From the NCBI RefSeq assembly GCF_037975245.1, contig NC_092579.1:26461666-26525665 (forward strand): a stretch of 64,000 nucleotides of DNA, read 5' to 3'. The notes beneath the pieces are model-generated. The model worked only from the letters and a program-made list of their open reading frames with translations. It had not been told where the DNA came from and searched no databases. Source of the stretch: Apostichopus japonicus. Lineage: Eukaryota; Echinodermata; Holothuroidea; Aspidochirotida; Stichopodidae. Each line of letters begins with the position of its first letter. Positions within the stretch are counted from its first letter, which is position 1. Below are positions 1-15,000 of the stretch, one piece after another. Position numbers and translations under genes: made by a program.

Positions 1-3000
1 TTGACCACAGAACCTGAAACCATGGCAGGTACAGTACGAGCCATTGACAGGAAGTCTGTACATCAAATTTGCTCGGGTCAGGTGGTCTTGAACTTAGCAA
101 CAGCTGTCAAGGAATTGGTGGAGAATAGTTTAGATGCCGGTGCAACCAACGTAGGTGAGTTTACTGTGAGAGTGACGTCTTGCATTACAGCCAATTCTTT
201 GGTTGGATATTTAAAAAAAAGTAATGAATGAACTGAAGACAAGTCAATTGCATGTGAGACTGAAGTGACTTTAACTCTTTTATCTTTTTGGGACATGAAA
301 ACTTTCATTTTATGCAATAACTTGCTTCTTTTCTCAGAAATCAAACTGAAGGAATATGGTGCAGAATCAATTGAAGTGATTGACAATGGTAGCGGTGTCA
401 AGGAAGACAATTTCCAGGCTCTGAGTATGTAGTCCCGGCTCTCATGTATTAAATTGTATCTAGATCCATATGTTATTATGCTATGATCACACACCTGGTA
501 CAGTATGTATTTAGATCCTCCTGCAAGCAGGAACTCGCGAAGAAGCCTCATTGGCTTGTCAAAGCCGCAAGCTGACGGAAGTCAGTCTCCTAGATTCAAA
601 TTTAACGTCCATGATTATGAATTTTCAATTATTCAACAACTCTGTAACTGGACGACATACATTAATCTTGGAGTGACTCGAACTGGGGACCTTACAGTAT
701 GATTGGAAGGCACCGGCGTTAACCACTGAGCTAACACTCCAGTATACTTAGAATTAGTTACTTTATGTAACTATGCTATGATCACACACCAGTATCCTTA
801 GAATTAGTTACCATGTGTAACTACGCTATGATCACACACCAGTATTTTTAGAATTATTTATCCCAAAGAAGATTAAATAGTTATCAAATGGGACAAGGTG
901 AAAGCGTCTCTAATTCCTCTATTTCAATCTTTTTACAACTCAACAATCAACTAACAAAAGAATGAATAATATTTACATACTATTAAACTGATGTTTAACC
1001 AGTACTTATCTGGAAGATAAAAAAGTTCAACAACAGTGGGATATCATTGTTTGATTCAACAAAAGATGGTTGGTTGGTATTCTGTAAACATCAGTTCTGA
1101 ACGCCTTGGAAAGGAATGGCAAGATTTCTTCTTGAAAGAGTCATAGAAATTTTAAATCTTGTTGTCAAAGTTGTACATTTGAAGAAGTTAGAAAGCCCTG
1201 GTTCCCTTCCAAATGGACAGGAATTTGCAAAGTTTTGCCAAGGCATGTTTGATCAGTGATCTTAGAGTTAATGATGGCTCCTGGGAATCAGAAAGAAAAG
1301 TAGCCTGGATCATAACCCCTAAGGTCAAGGGGCAAAGGTGAGAAGAAGAGGTCAAAGGACAGCTCCAAGACATGAGGCATGCACAAGAGCCATGGTCTTC
1401 GAGTAAAATGTCTTTGTTCTGCATCATAAAGAGATATACGTTTGTTGTAAACAGTTGTTTTGATAATCAATGTACCCAAAAAATCTTTGCATTAACTTGA
1501 TATTCTTACGTTTGACAACTGGAGCATGCATTGCTCAAGTGCTAAGTGGCAAATATATTAATACTCTAAAAACTTACTAAGAACTCAAGCTGAGCTTTAG
1601 GGTCATCAGGCTCTCCTGGGAACCAGTTTTCTTTTGATCACTTCTCCTTTAAATACTATGTGCTATTTTATGAGGCAAGTAAGATCATCTTTTTCTTTGC
1701 AATCCAGCTTTGAAGCACCATACATCAAAACTACAGGATTTTTCCGATTTGACTAACGTGGACACATTTGGTTTCCGAGGGGAAGCCCTTAGCTCGTTGT
1801 GTGCTTTGAGGTGAGTGACACTCATTTACATCCTGTGTAATCAATCACTTTAAGGATACCAAATGAAGCCAACAAACTATTTGTACTTTTCAGCCGTTTT
1901 TGGTTTCGATGATAATTGTAACCTATGCATTCATGATGGTGTCTGTGTGTGAGTGCGTTTGTGACGCCCAGCTTGTAAAACACGATATCTCAAGATAGTG
2001 TGTAGAAGTACCACATTAAGTACAAAACGTCTGTTGTTTTTGGCGGAGGTCAAAGGTCATTTGGGGTCACCAGGGGTCAAATTGTGAAAACCTTGTAATC
2101 ATGATATCTCAATTCTGGAAGCTTGGGCCGGCCTCTAATTTTAGCGTGTAGAAGTACCACATTGAGTTAAAGAAACCTATTGTTTTTGGTGGAGGTCAAA
2201 TGTCATTTGGGGTCATCAGAGGTCAAATCGTGAAACTTTTGTAAACATGTACAGTTGTACAACCTCACTAAACATTACGTCAGATTCATGAAGAAAACTG
2301 CTCATGTTACATCATCGAAACCACAATGCATTTTTACACTCTGGTTATTTGTATCATTTCTGATTCCAAGACACTGCTTTGTTTGTTAAGGTTTAATTGA
2401 CCATTCACATGTATAGAGATATTGGAACTGAGTTGAAACTTACAATTTGTCAATCTCTTAATACTTTGCTTCTAGTAATCTGAGTATTTTGACTTACCAC
2501 AAATCTGCTAATGTTGGAACCAGGCTGGAATATGACCACGACGGGAAAATTATGAAGCAGACTCCCTGTCCACGTCAAGTAAGTCTTCGTCTTTTGGTTT
2601 GAGATCGCCTCGTTGTGTTTGCATTGTTGCTCCTCCCCTCGAGCAACAGCATGGATTGTGAGTCTATTTCATGGTTTATTGCAAATGTGGAGAATATCAA
2701 TTACATTTCCAAACGAAATATCAATACTTATAAAACAGATCTACCTATGCTTACAGTAGGCATATTTTGGATGTTGAACTCATGCAGAATAATCATATAA
2801 TATGTTCCAAAGTAACATAACAGTACGCTGTGCACTCATATCTTAATTAAATTCAGATCATTCAGTGCTCCTGTTAATGTCATCTGTTAGTTCTTTATTG
2901 AGCTCATGTTTTCACAATCGTTCTTATTTATTCTCCTTCCACGAAGACTGGTACGACAGTTACGTTGATAAATTTGTTTTCAACTCTTCCTGTGCGGTAC

Positions 3001-6000
3001 AAGGAGTTCCAACGAAACATTAAGAAGGTCAGTAGTGTATCATTTCATATGTAATCCCTTCCTATCTCTTTACTATGTATTTGTTTTTTTGTCCTATTAT
3101 CTGCAGTGCATCTTGTAACATTAAACAGGCTGTTATGTTTTAGCCTTTTAGGGTTCGTTGGTTTAATGTTGTTCTGTTGTTGAATCGCATGCTTTTATGT
3201 GTGTCATTCTTTGTGAGTTGGCTTTATGATTTAAAATACATTTGTTGTGTTAATTATTAATTTACTTAAATATATTTAATTAGTAATTATGGAAACGGTT
3301 CGCAGGAGAAGTTAACGTGACAGGCATTCAGTAGCGTTGTGGAGATGTGCAAAAAAAGCAAGAGATTCTGCAGTGTTATTCAGAAGTGTTCGCAGGAAAG
3401 TATTAACCTGCTTATATTGAGACTCAGCTGTGATATGTTGATTTTCAGTGTTTATTCAGTTGCTAAACTCTGGTGAGTGTCCAGTAGTAATTCTTTCTGT
3501 CTGTCTTTCTTCTTTCACATATTTCAGGAGTTTGCCAAGATGGTTCACATACTCCAGGGTTACTGCATAATATCTCAGGGTGTAAAACTGACCTGTTCCA
3601 ACCAAATAAATAAAGGGTTAGTATGTCGTCATAGCGACAGGTTGTGTTTATAAAGTATCATCTACAACGCAAAGTCCTCCAGTTTCTTGCCATATTTGGA
3701 TCAGAAAGGAGTTTATATTATACCATTTGGTTCAAAAGTCTTTCCCAATCCCCACTACTCCCCCATCCCCCGCCTCCAGTCGTAAAAATATAATTTAAAA
3801 TTATTTACATGTCAAGTTCTGCATTGACAACCAGTAACTTAATGTGCATGTTGATCTCACCAGTGGAAATTCATCAATGCTGAATCCAGAAAGAGTAAAA
3901 GTTGACATCGTTAATTCAAGATACACCATCGGTCAACCTTCTCCCATGTTGTACTGTACATGTATGTATTCATTCCTATTGCTGAAGGTTTTCTCATTCT
4001 CTCATATCTCCTATTTGTTAGTGGAAAATCAACGGTGGTAGCAACCAGTGGGAACACATCACTCAGGGAAAATATATCCAGTGTCTTTGGTTCCAAACAG
4101 GTAAGAATTTTTGACCGATTCTTTGAGTTTGTAAATCCGTACCCAAAACAGTTCATTTTTAAATTTGTCTGGCCTCTTAATCTACATGAGGATATCTTTA
4201 GTGGTTGCAGTCTGCATATTCCAATGTAATTTACTTACAGTATGTGTCGTACTACAGTATAAACACAGCCTATTCAGGGGCGTTTCCAGGATTTTCTGAC
4301 CCGGGGGGCGCGAATTACTATCTAAGCGGAGCGCCACCATTCGGTTGGCGCGCAGCGTACAAGAAAATTTCTGGTTTTGATACCCCCTAGATCACCGGAA
4401 ATGGCACTTCTCTGGCTTGAAAATGACCAACCAGATGTACACTTTTTGCCTGAGAACCAAGTATTTCCCAATAGTTTATTTCCATCCATAACCTTTTTGA
4501 AGATTGTCACCAGTCACACATCATGTTCGACCTCATCGCATGTCCTGTGGATCATTGCTTTTGTAGGTGATTCTACTTCGCGGCCCACAATACTTGTCAG
4601 CCCCACTTTTCAAGGTTTCCCCCATCTACATAAGACATTACGTTGTTTACATTAGCATCCCGCGGTGCAACTTTCACGGATCGTACGGTACACGATTGCA
4701 TGCGATGTAATAACTGATGCTGGCTTATATAATACTGACATTAAAATGCTGAACGCGCGCGAGGCCCGCGAAAATTTTTGGTTATTTTTTCGGGCAAGTC
4801 GTTACAGCCCCCAAATCAAATTGTGCTCCTATGCCTGTGACTTCACACATAGACAGTTTTGAGGCTGTTCATCCTGGAACGTCATTTTCATGCTCATTCA
4901 TATGATGTGATATCTGCTGTTTGCTTTACAAATTCGAGCAGGCGCGTAGCGAGGAATTTGCCAAGTGAGGGGCGAAGCCTCTAGGCAAACTATCTAAGCG
5001 TAGCACCACCATGTGTTGGCGCGAAGCGTATACAAGAACATTTTTGACCGAAAATGCCTCCCAGATCGCTGGAAATGACACTTCCGCGGCCTTGTAAGTT
5101 GCATCTAAGCAGTTTTTATTTTGAAATTACTAACGATATCATAAAAAAGTATGCTCAAGGGGGGGCGGTCACCCCCTTCCCGAAATGCGTCATGTTCCCT
5201 GACGACACGGTCGAGTTTGAGACCAGCCACAGTTGGTTTCATAGCAGGTTTCATATACACAGGCGCTTAGCCAGGAATTTGCCAAGGGAGGGGCGAAACT
5301 GTAGATTCGGCATTGCAAACTAACTAAGCGTAGCGCCACCATGGTTGGCGCGAAGCGTACAAGAAAATTTTGGCTGAAAATGCCTCCCAGATCGCTGGAA
5401 ATGGCACTTCCCACCTGGCGTGTAAGTTGCATCTTAGCATTTGCTCTTTTGAAAATAGTAGCGATATCATAAAAACATTAAAAAAAATTTTTTTTAAATA
5501 TGCTCAAGGGGGGGGGGCAGCTGCCCCCTTTGCCCCCCCTTGGCTACGCGCCTGCATAAACACACACACACGCGTTATGATAGACCATATTTAGTATATA
5601 TGTACATATACATTAGTGAGAGAGGACAAAACGGAAACGTCAAAAATGGAGTTGACGATGTTAGGGGTAGGGTGAGTGAGGCGCACGCCCCTTCCAAAAT
5701 CCTTGATCCGTCACTGGCTACCCTGTGTATATAATAGGGATCATCGCTGTAATGATGTCACTGTTTCTCCTCCTCTTCCAGTTGTCTTGGCGTTTTTCTT
5801 TTACTTCCTCCTTTTCTCTTTTTTTCTCTCTTTCTTCTTTTCTTTTCCCTTCCTTCCTCTCCTCCTCTTTTTTCCCTTTTTTCTTCTCTTTTTTTTCTCT
5901 CCTCTTTCTCTTACCCGGGGGCGCGCGCCCCCAACGCCCCCTCCCTGGATACGCGCCTGCTATTTGAACCTGAGATAACTATCGCTGGTCACCTCAAAGA

Positions 6001-9000
6001 GATGTCATGATAGCATCAAACTCTTGTCAGTATTCTTTTTTGGTTTGATTTGCTCATGTACGGTATTATTTATGATGCTCTTTTAGATACAGAAACTATT
6101 GGAGTTTACTCAAGTTGAACCTTTGGAAGAAGTTTGCCAAGAATACAATCTACAAATGGACAAGCTCTCTCATCTCTTCAGGTAAAGCAAAATGAACATT
6201 TGTTTAGATATTAAAGTAAGAACTGCTGAAGTCTGTTGTTGGGACTATTTGGAAGAATGGATTCTGGATAGGTTATGTTTCTCTTCATGTGTCTCATTGC
6301 CTTCAATTTCTCAGAGTGTAATACACCTTTGATACACCAATTTTTTTTATGTATCATGTAATGGGTGCTGCAAAAGATTGGTTTTGAAATATTCTGTTGA
6401 ATTTAAATCAAACCCATAAGATATTTTGCAATTATAAGTCAAACAACACATAATATTTATACGAACATTGAGTCATGTTTTGAAATCATCTTGAAATGTT
6501 GTCACTTGTGATAGTGGTCATTTGACTACATGCATTGTTGCTTACAGGTAGTACTGATAATACAAATATCCAATACTGTTGATTGTTTGTATCAAATCAT
6601 CAGGATATGATATTTACTGATAATACAAGCATATGGTATTTGTTGATTGTGTTTGCTCTAGGATATCAAGATATATATTTACTGATAACACAAATATCTG
6701 CTATTTATTGATTGTTTGTATCAAATCATCAGGATATATATTTACTGATAATACAAGCATATGATATTTATTGGTTGTTTGTGTTCTAGGATATCAAGAT
6801 ATTTATTTACTGATAACACAAATATCTGATATTTATTGATTTTTTGTATCAAATCATCAGGATATATATTTACTTATAATACAAACATTTTTTGATTGTT
6901 TGTGTTCTAGGATATCAGATATTTACCAATAACACAAATATCGGATGTGGTTATTTGTTTGTTTTCGAGGATATGAAAATATTTATTAACCGACAACACC
7001 AAGCTATGATATTTGTTATATTTTTTGTATTCTAGGATATCAGGATATATATCACAGCCTGACCACGGTCAAGGAAGGAGCAGCACTGACCGGCAGTATT
7101 TATTCATCAATAAACGACCATGTGACTTCCCAAAGGTGGGATACTTCTCATAAAGTTATTTTATAAGTACTAACCTGCATTTCTTGAGTACATATGCACT
7201 TTATACAAATGCCCTTTCAACAGATCTCAGAATTTAAGCAATATTCTAGACCTAATAAGATCAGGTATGGGTGATATACTGCCAAAACTGGTTTCCAAAT
7301 AATTCCCTGAGGATGTCTTTAGTACATATTACCAGTAGCAAGCCTGAAGAAGGATAGATACCACTGCTGAGCTGTATAAAAGACTGAAGGTGCACTGACA
7401 ACACCTGTATAGAACTTGTCTGTCATTATGCACATGATGGACAGTCCATATAGAGCAGGGTTTCCCTAACTTTATCCCCCCCCCACGAACCCCCTGTGGA
7501 TGTCAGAGTTGTCCACGAACCCCCAGCTTTTCGAGACACGATCTGAGTCATTATTATACTATAACACGCATAACAGCCTGTGTCTGTTTCATAATTCAGT
7601 TATTTATCACATGCACGGTAGGGTACTACTATGGCAATTACATATGCGTATGGAACGTGAAAAGCGTTTGTCAATAGGTACGACTTTTGTACATAACTAA
7701 ATTGATATATCAGATTTAAGTTCAACAAAAAGTACTCTAGTTTTGACTTTCAGAAAGGTCTCACAAACCCCTTGGGATGGACTCACGCACCCCCTGGGGG
7801 GGGGGTTCATGCAACCCCTGATATAGAGATTTCAAGGATGTTCAAATATTCTTTAGCATCTTCGAATGCTCTGAACTGTATCTCTCATTGAACACTGTAG
7901 ATCCTTTGTAGAAAACTGATATTCATCTTTACACTTGTAAAGCAGCTTGACCATTTTGTATAGCATTTAGTGATGCGATATTGGATAAATTAATTTCCTG
8001 CGATGCATGCCTGCTGTGTATGGACATCACTGTGGCATATGTCTGCAGTGCATAATAAGGATAGAGGCTATTTTAGGACTGTAAATTTAATTTGGCCTTA
8101 AGAGTGTTTGGTATTAAATCATGATGGGAGCATGTTTCCATAGAAACAGGGATTTATTCAGAGGCAAGTCTCTCATAATACAATCTGTATGAGACTATAA
8201 TTTACTGTCTTTTTGTGTTGTTACAGCTAACCAAACTTGTGAATGAGGTTTACCATTCCTATAACAGACATCAATACCCAATGTGTGTCTTGGATATATC
8301 ACTATCGCAAGGTAAGTTGTAGAGCATTGAATGTAGTTTGAAACAGTACTGTAGGTCACTTGTATCTGTCTTTCTTGAAGATAACTTTCCCCTGAGTTTT
8401 ATTATATATTATAACCTTCCATACCTACCTCTAGCTGAAAAACCTGTAAATTAGCCTACTTTCGGTAATCTCTGTTTAACAGAAGAATAGAAGTAACATG
8501 GTATGGATTTTGTCTTTTGTCATTATATCTATTCATCTCTTGCATAATGGTTTATTTTATACACCACTTAGTTGGAATGTTTTCTAAATTTTAGGACTAA
8601 AATCGTCTCCTTACATTTCTTCCCGTCTACCAAAAACAGCTGTTGTGATTGGTTGTTTCTATGGTTACCTTCCTTCTATTTTCACAGATGCAGTCGATGT
8701 CAATTTAACCCCAGATAAGAGGAAAGTCTTGGTTCAGGAAGAAAAACTGCTCTTAGCAACTGTTAAAGTGAGTCATCATTTATCTCATGAATATGTCAGT
8801 TTGAAAAGTTTTGCTTGCACTTTTTGCTTTGAAGTTGTTTTTTTTTTTTCAATGCATTGACCTGTGTATTGGTAGTATAGCTGTCAAAGATGTCTGCACT
8901 ATTGTTCTTTGCTTTTGTGATAGTGTTGTTTTAATATTAGCAATCCTGTAATTGAAGTCATGTTTCTTAAATATGATTGCTATTGCATTTGTATAGTTTC

Positions 9001-12000
9001 ATGACTATTATAATTTCCAAACTAATCCAACGTTGTGATTGTAGCAACCAGAAAGTAGTATTGTTGTTATAACCTGATATAGTCTCTTCCTAATATGACT
9101 AACTTTTCTGTTGCCTGCACAAAATGGACCACAGTGAAATCAATAATTAAGTTAGCAATTTTGACCCTCAAGTCACCATTCACTCTTTTATTTATAAATT
9201 ATCCAGTTGTAAATACTGAGAATATCCCAACAAAGACTTAGTTACTCTAGTTCTTAACCCAAAACAAAGAGATTAGGTATATTTAAAGGGATGTCACATC
9301 ATTTCCAAATTTCATTAATTCAACAAGTGTTACTTGAGTCTGACTGATGTTAATAAGATATTTAACCTGTTGCCTGGCTTGTGATGCATTGTTGTCTTAA
9401 ATATTGTCATTGTCTTTTCTCTCAGACCCGGTCTGCCTGTGCTGTCAGACTGAGTCTGTCATTCCCACAGACTTGTTATTGCCCTCAGACTCAGTCTTGC
9501 CAATTCCTCTTCTCTTTCTTTTCTCTCACTATTTAGTCTTCTTTGGTTTCACTCTTTGCACCTCGTGCATCTGCCTATCAGATGAACCAGACCGTACTCT
9601 CATCGTTACCTTCGAGGTCAAAGTCAGACACTAATCTGGATCTTAGGAGGTTTTCTTCCCCTGCAGAGGCTGACAACAACACTTCAGAGAAGGCTTGCAT
9701 CAGTAACACACTTGCAGGCTTGAAAAGGTAACGGATTTACTTTAAGTCTAGAGAAGAGTGGTGCTGTTATTAGCGATAAGTTTGATCATAATGTCTGGTC
9801 ATTACAGTCTAGCTGTGGCTATAAATAGTCACAGATGCCTCTTTGAGAGGATCAGCAATTGGTTAGGGAATTAGATAGATTTGAATCACAATATACATCG
9901 GTGATGTTGATAAGGTTCAAGGGTCATCAGTATTTTTCCAAAAGAGTTTCGAACAATATACATCGGTGATGTTGATAAGGTTCAAGGGTCATCAGTATTT
10001 TTCCAAAAGAGTTTCGAACGTACTCCATTGCAGAGTTTCCCAAATCCCAAAATAATTCCGAGATATTTTTAAATTAGAAAAATTGAATACTTGTACAGGA
10101 CAAAGTTTTGTTTGGCGGTCTGAAAAGATATGTGTGTCTTCCTGGATTACCAACATTATCAATGATTATTCTGATAGATGGCCAGTTTGTATGCAATACA
10201 AGCACTCATTGATGATTTACTTAATACAATATTAGTCAGGACAGCCAACTTTGCCCAAGAAGTTTAAACACTATTTGTTTTAATTACATATATTAGAATT
10301 AAGTGTTTTCCTTGCTTTATACAAGCTGTTCATTCAACTTTAATCAAAGTAACTTTTCCTGATTTCATACACAGATCTTTTTCCAATCCAAATGCTGCTT
10401 TCTATTCCAATGAAAGAGTCACTAACACACCAGGCCAAAGCAGCGAACGGCAACGTAAGAACAATTTTTGGTTTAACCCCACGTCACATGACAGTGGTTA
10501 TTTCCTATGTACAGTAGAATTTTTTTGTGAAGTAAGAACTATTTTCATCCTGCTATAAGAAAAAAAGAAGAAAATTGCAGGTCAAAAATCAAACAGCAAT
10601 GTTCGAGGTTAATCTTTCTGTTATGAAGATCTAGAACTACGCATAATGGTACTTACAAAAAAAAAAAGGGTTTGAATATTTAAAGTGATTCATGATTAGA
10701 AGTGTCAGCTAATAGGGAATGAAACAGTTTGGGTTTATCCAAGGTGGGAGGGTAATAGGGGAAGGGGGTTGGGGAGAGGGGAAGCTTGTCCTTCATCACA
10801 GAATTTCTATACAGCTAATGATTGAGATGAGAAAAGAGCAGTTACTTGATGGAATGTATTAGGTTGTACTTAAGGTATAGTAGGACATTGAATATGTTCT
10901 ATTAGGTTGTACTTGAGGTTTAGTAGGGCATATAATATGTTCTGTTAGGTTGTACTTGAGGTTTAGTAGGGCATTGAATATGTTCTATTAGGTTGTACTT
11001 GAGGTTTAGTAGGGCATTGAATATGTTCTATTAGGTTGTACTTTAGGTTTAGTAGGGCATTGAATATGTTGTATTAGGTTGTACTTAAGGTTTAGTAGGG
11101 CATTGAATATGTTCTATAAGGTTGCACTTGAGGTTTAGTAGGGCATTGAATATGTTCTATTAGGTTGTACTTAACGTTTAGTAGGGCGTTGAATATGTTC
11201 TATTAGGTTGTACTTGAGGTTTAGTAGTGCATTGAATATGTTCTATTAGGTTGTACTTAAGGTTTAGTAGGGCATTAAATATGTTCTATTAGGTTGTACT
11301 TAAGGTTTAGTAGGGCATTGAATATGTCTATTAGGTTGTACTTGAGGTTTAGTAATGCATTGTATATGTTCTATTAGGTTGTACTTAAGGTTTAGTAGTG
11401 CATTGAATATGTTCTATTAGGTTGTACTTAAGGTTTAGTAGGGCGTTGAATATGTTCTATTAGGTTGTACTTTAGGTTTAGTAGGGCGTTGAATATGTTC
11501 TTTTAGGTTGTACTTGACGTTTAGTAGGGCATTGAATATGTTCTGTTAGGGTGTACCTTAGGTTTAGTAGGGCATTGAATATGTTCTATTAGGTTGTACT
11601 TGACGTTTAGTAGGGCATTAAATATGTTCTGTTAGGTTGTACTTTAGGTTTAGTAGGGCATTGAATATGTTCTATTAGGTTGTACTTGAGGTTAGTAGGG
11701 CATTAAATATGTTCTATTAGGTTGTACTTTAGGTTTAGTAGGGCGTTGAATATGTTCTATTATACAACACCTAATTGTATTCTGGTCATTTGATTGGTCA
11801 ATTGCTCTTTGATTGCATGCAAAATCCGCTCTATTACACTCTATGAAATAGAACCATGGATTATACTTTTTTGGTAGCACTTTTTTCAATGGTAAGAGAG
11901 CAGAGAAACCTTTCTGTTCAAAACAATCTGTTGCATGAGTGCATTTTATCCATCTTAATATAATATGTTGTATAAAACAAATAATGAATGGTTTCCATTC

Positions 12001-15000
12001 GTGCAAGTTGAATGGAACAAATTACATCTTTCAACTCATGAAATATTTGCACTATTGCACTCATAGCCTTTCATTATTTGTATATTAGGTTAGGTACTTT
12101 AGGTTTAGTAGGGCATTGAATATGTTCTGTTATGTATTTAGACCTGTTTTGAAGTAAACACATTTGTATTTCATTGTGTATATTTGTTTTATCTCTTTTT
12201 TTGTTTGATTTTCAGAACCAAAGCTGGACAGGTTCATTTCAAAGAGGATTAAAACAGAAACAAGCAATGATAGCAATGAACAGCCTTCTAGCATTAGTCA
12301 ATTCAGTACTAGTAATTCCTGCGGTGATGAGACAGCCAATGAACTTCAGAGCTCTGCGTGTTCAACTTTGACCTTTGAGCCAATCGAATCAATGGATGGG
12401 TCTAACGTTCAAACGATACAGGTTAATTCTTTGCTCTCTAATACGACCAGTGAAACCAGGCAAGATGGAGATGAATCAACCGAAATAGAACAGACAGGGA
12501 ATGTAACCACGGTTACAGAACACTTAACTGAAAAAGAGAGTAGTGGATATGGAAGCCATGATAGCCATCCCATAGATTCCAGTCAGGAACAGTCATTGGT
12601 TAACGAAAAGTCTGATGGTTCAGCGAGTCCAGACTGTGGTGTTAACATTGAATTCCATCTGCCAACTGAAGCTACAAGCTGCAATTTACCAGGTGATCCA
12701 GCAGTCAAGAGGATAAAAATACACAAAACGGTAAGTCATACTGCCAGTTATAACCAGTTGCTAGCTCTGAAAGGATCACAGCTGTGTCAATCCAGGTTAA
12801 AAGCTATGTATCACTATGTAACTCAGAGTATTACAAAATGAAACTCATTGGTTCAACCTTACCCTGGCCACACGGCTTGCACAATCTCTTTAAAGGGTAT
12901 GAATACTCGCGCAAAAAGAAACGTCTAATGCCGGTAATCTGACCTAGTTTTGAATGAGGTGTAACAGAAGTGTTAGACACCACCATCGATCCCAAAAAAA
13001 TCTCACACACAGCTTGCTACCGTCGGTAATTAGACACTAGTCTACAGTCAATACATACATCTACGGTCAATACCCACAGCACAGTGTAGAAACGATACAG
13101 CGATGGACATCTCAGGTCCAGCTAAAGATAACAAGGTATCACGTTTCATTACTGTCTACATTTTGTAGCGAAAAGAGAAAAACTTCACTTGCAAGCAACA
13201 GAAAGTTTACTTTTTCAGATGGCCGCACACGGTTTGGGGCGAGTCCTCAATGCCTTTAATAGACCTTCAATGGGATTCGATAGGGGGGAGAGAGGTGGGG
13301 GAGAAGGGGGGATTTGGAGGGTCAGATGTGTTTTGCAAATATTTACTGAGTATGAGAGGGATTTAGCACTAATTTGATTGGGTTTTGCAACAACGTAATG
13401 AAGGTCTTCAGCTTACATCACAAGTCTCTGCATAAAGTTCTTGTTTACCACACCAATTTATTAAACTGCAACAGGCATTTTGGTCTATCGTTGCTATGGT
13501 ATCTAGTGCTACTTATACATACATAAAGCATATTCACAGAGTCTGGCTTGACTGGACAGTAAAGTCCTGCACTCCTGCAGCTGTTTGAAATTATCACTCT
13601 GGACACTACATTAAATTGTGTGATTTATAACATTGGATTAAACTGAATGAAGAGACACATTTTTTTTCACTCATCCATAGGATGAAGAAGAGGATGTGGC
13701 AACAACTAAGAGGAAGGAAGTCTGCCTTCCATTTTCTGTCGCAGGTCTGATGTCACTTAGGGACAGACAGGAAAAAGGTAAAATATAGTAATTAGCTCTC
13801 TAGCTCCATCAGATGCGCTCAAGTTGTCTTTTGCATTTGTTAGGTAGTAGGTTTTGTGTCACCTGGACCAAGACATGTCGTATTGGCTCATACCTGGATC
13901 ACGCCCATTCTTCAAATAATCTCTTGTAATAACAGGAATTCAGGGTTTGGGTCAAGTAGCGTTGTCACCTAAAGGCCTCAAGGAGTCAGAATGAAATAAA
14001 AAAGTTCGAAACACAGATATTTTTGGGAATGAAATGACAATTATAGATGAATTTAGGAGCTCCATCAGAAAGACATTGATGATGAGATGAAGGCGTTGAT
14101 TACATGAAAAACACCCAATAGGGTCCTGCAAGCACGACCTCATCCTTGTCCTGCCCGAGAGAATTCTACCCAAATCATAAAATCTAGCTACTAGAAAAAG
14201 TAACCCACGCAAGAAGGGGTCAGCGAGTGCATATTAAAAACGCTATAATTGGATAAGAATGAGTAGAGAGAGTATGTTGGTTTGCATATCTTAAACATTA
14301 AAGTGATCAGTCAGAATGGAGGGGACCATCATGAATATGAAAAAGAAGAATTAACCATTAGCTAATTTTAAATCATATAAGGTAATATCATGTATTCTTA
14401 ATAAGTCAGGCTAACCCTGTGTAGTGCAGTACAGCAAATTTCTGTGTCCCACATAATTATGGTAGTCTTCTATTTCTTTCATGGGTACTTTTATGGTTAT
14501 ACCATTCCTGGTGGGATTTTGGTCAAGTTTATTATGTATCAAAATATTTTTCAGGTACCTTGTCCTGCCCTTAGCAAATACAATGCAGCATATAGCTTTA
14601 AGGGAGTCATCTCCTGAGAGTGTTGTGGTCAAGTGGTTAAGGCAGTGGACTTGTGATGTAAGGATTGCAGGTTCAAATCCTGGCCATATCATTGTGTTGA
14701 GTCCTTCAACAAGGCACTCTATCGCCATTGCCTCTCTTCACCCAGGTGTTATAAATGGGGACGTGTGAGATAAACTGTCAGTTTGGCACTGTTTAGCTGC
14801 TGCCATGTGGAGGGATTGTCTCTATGTTTGACAGGTTATCGCTGACGAGGGTAATATAGTGATTCGCCTTGAGCACCGTTATATGTCTGATATATCTGCG
14901 TTTTATAAATCCTCAATATTATTATATTGACAGTAACATTTCCAATTAGATATCAGACTCGTATATCATTTTACCTGTGGTGTCGAATAAGCGATATGTC

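Noticed and set aside
22-24. ATG at 22 as the certain PMS2 start
   Set aside because: The upstream residues TTEPE resemble the family N-terminus (second vertebrate exon), so translation probably starts in an exon before the window; the ATG remains only an alternative.
5676-5978. Phe/Leu-rich membrane-like frames
   Set aside because: They translate a pyrimidine tract and MITE end in a PMS2 intron.
9404-9634. Frame starting at 9404 as an extra PMS2 exon
   Set aside because: The conserved linker start (SSLVSLFAP-type, matching the family) begins after the ATTTAG acceptor at 9536 in a different frame; the region before it is pyrimidine-rich intron.
10858-12131. CRISPR-like regular repeat array
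   Set aside because: Units are contiguous 43-bp tandem copies without unique spacers and lie in a eukaryotic intron.
14625-14690. Functional tRNA-Ser gene
   Set aside because: Only promoter boxes are tRNA-like; the acceptor stem does not pair and the sequence continues into a SINE body and ATT-rich tail.
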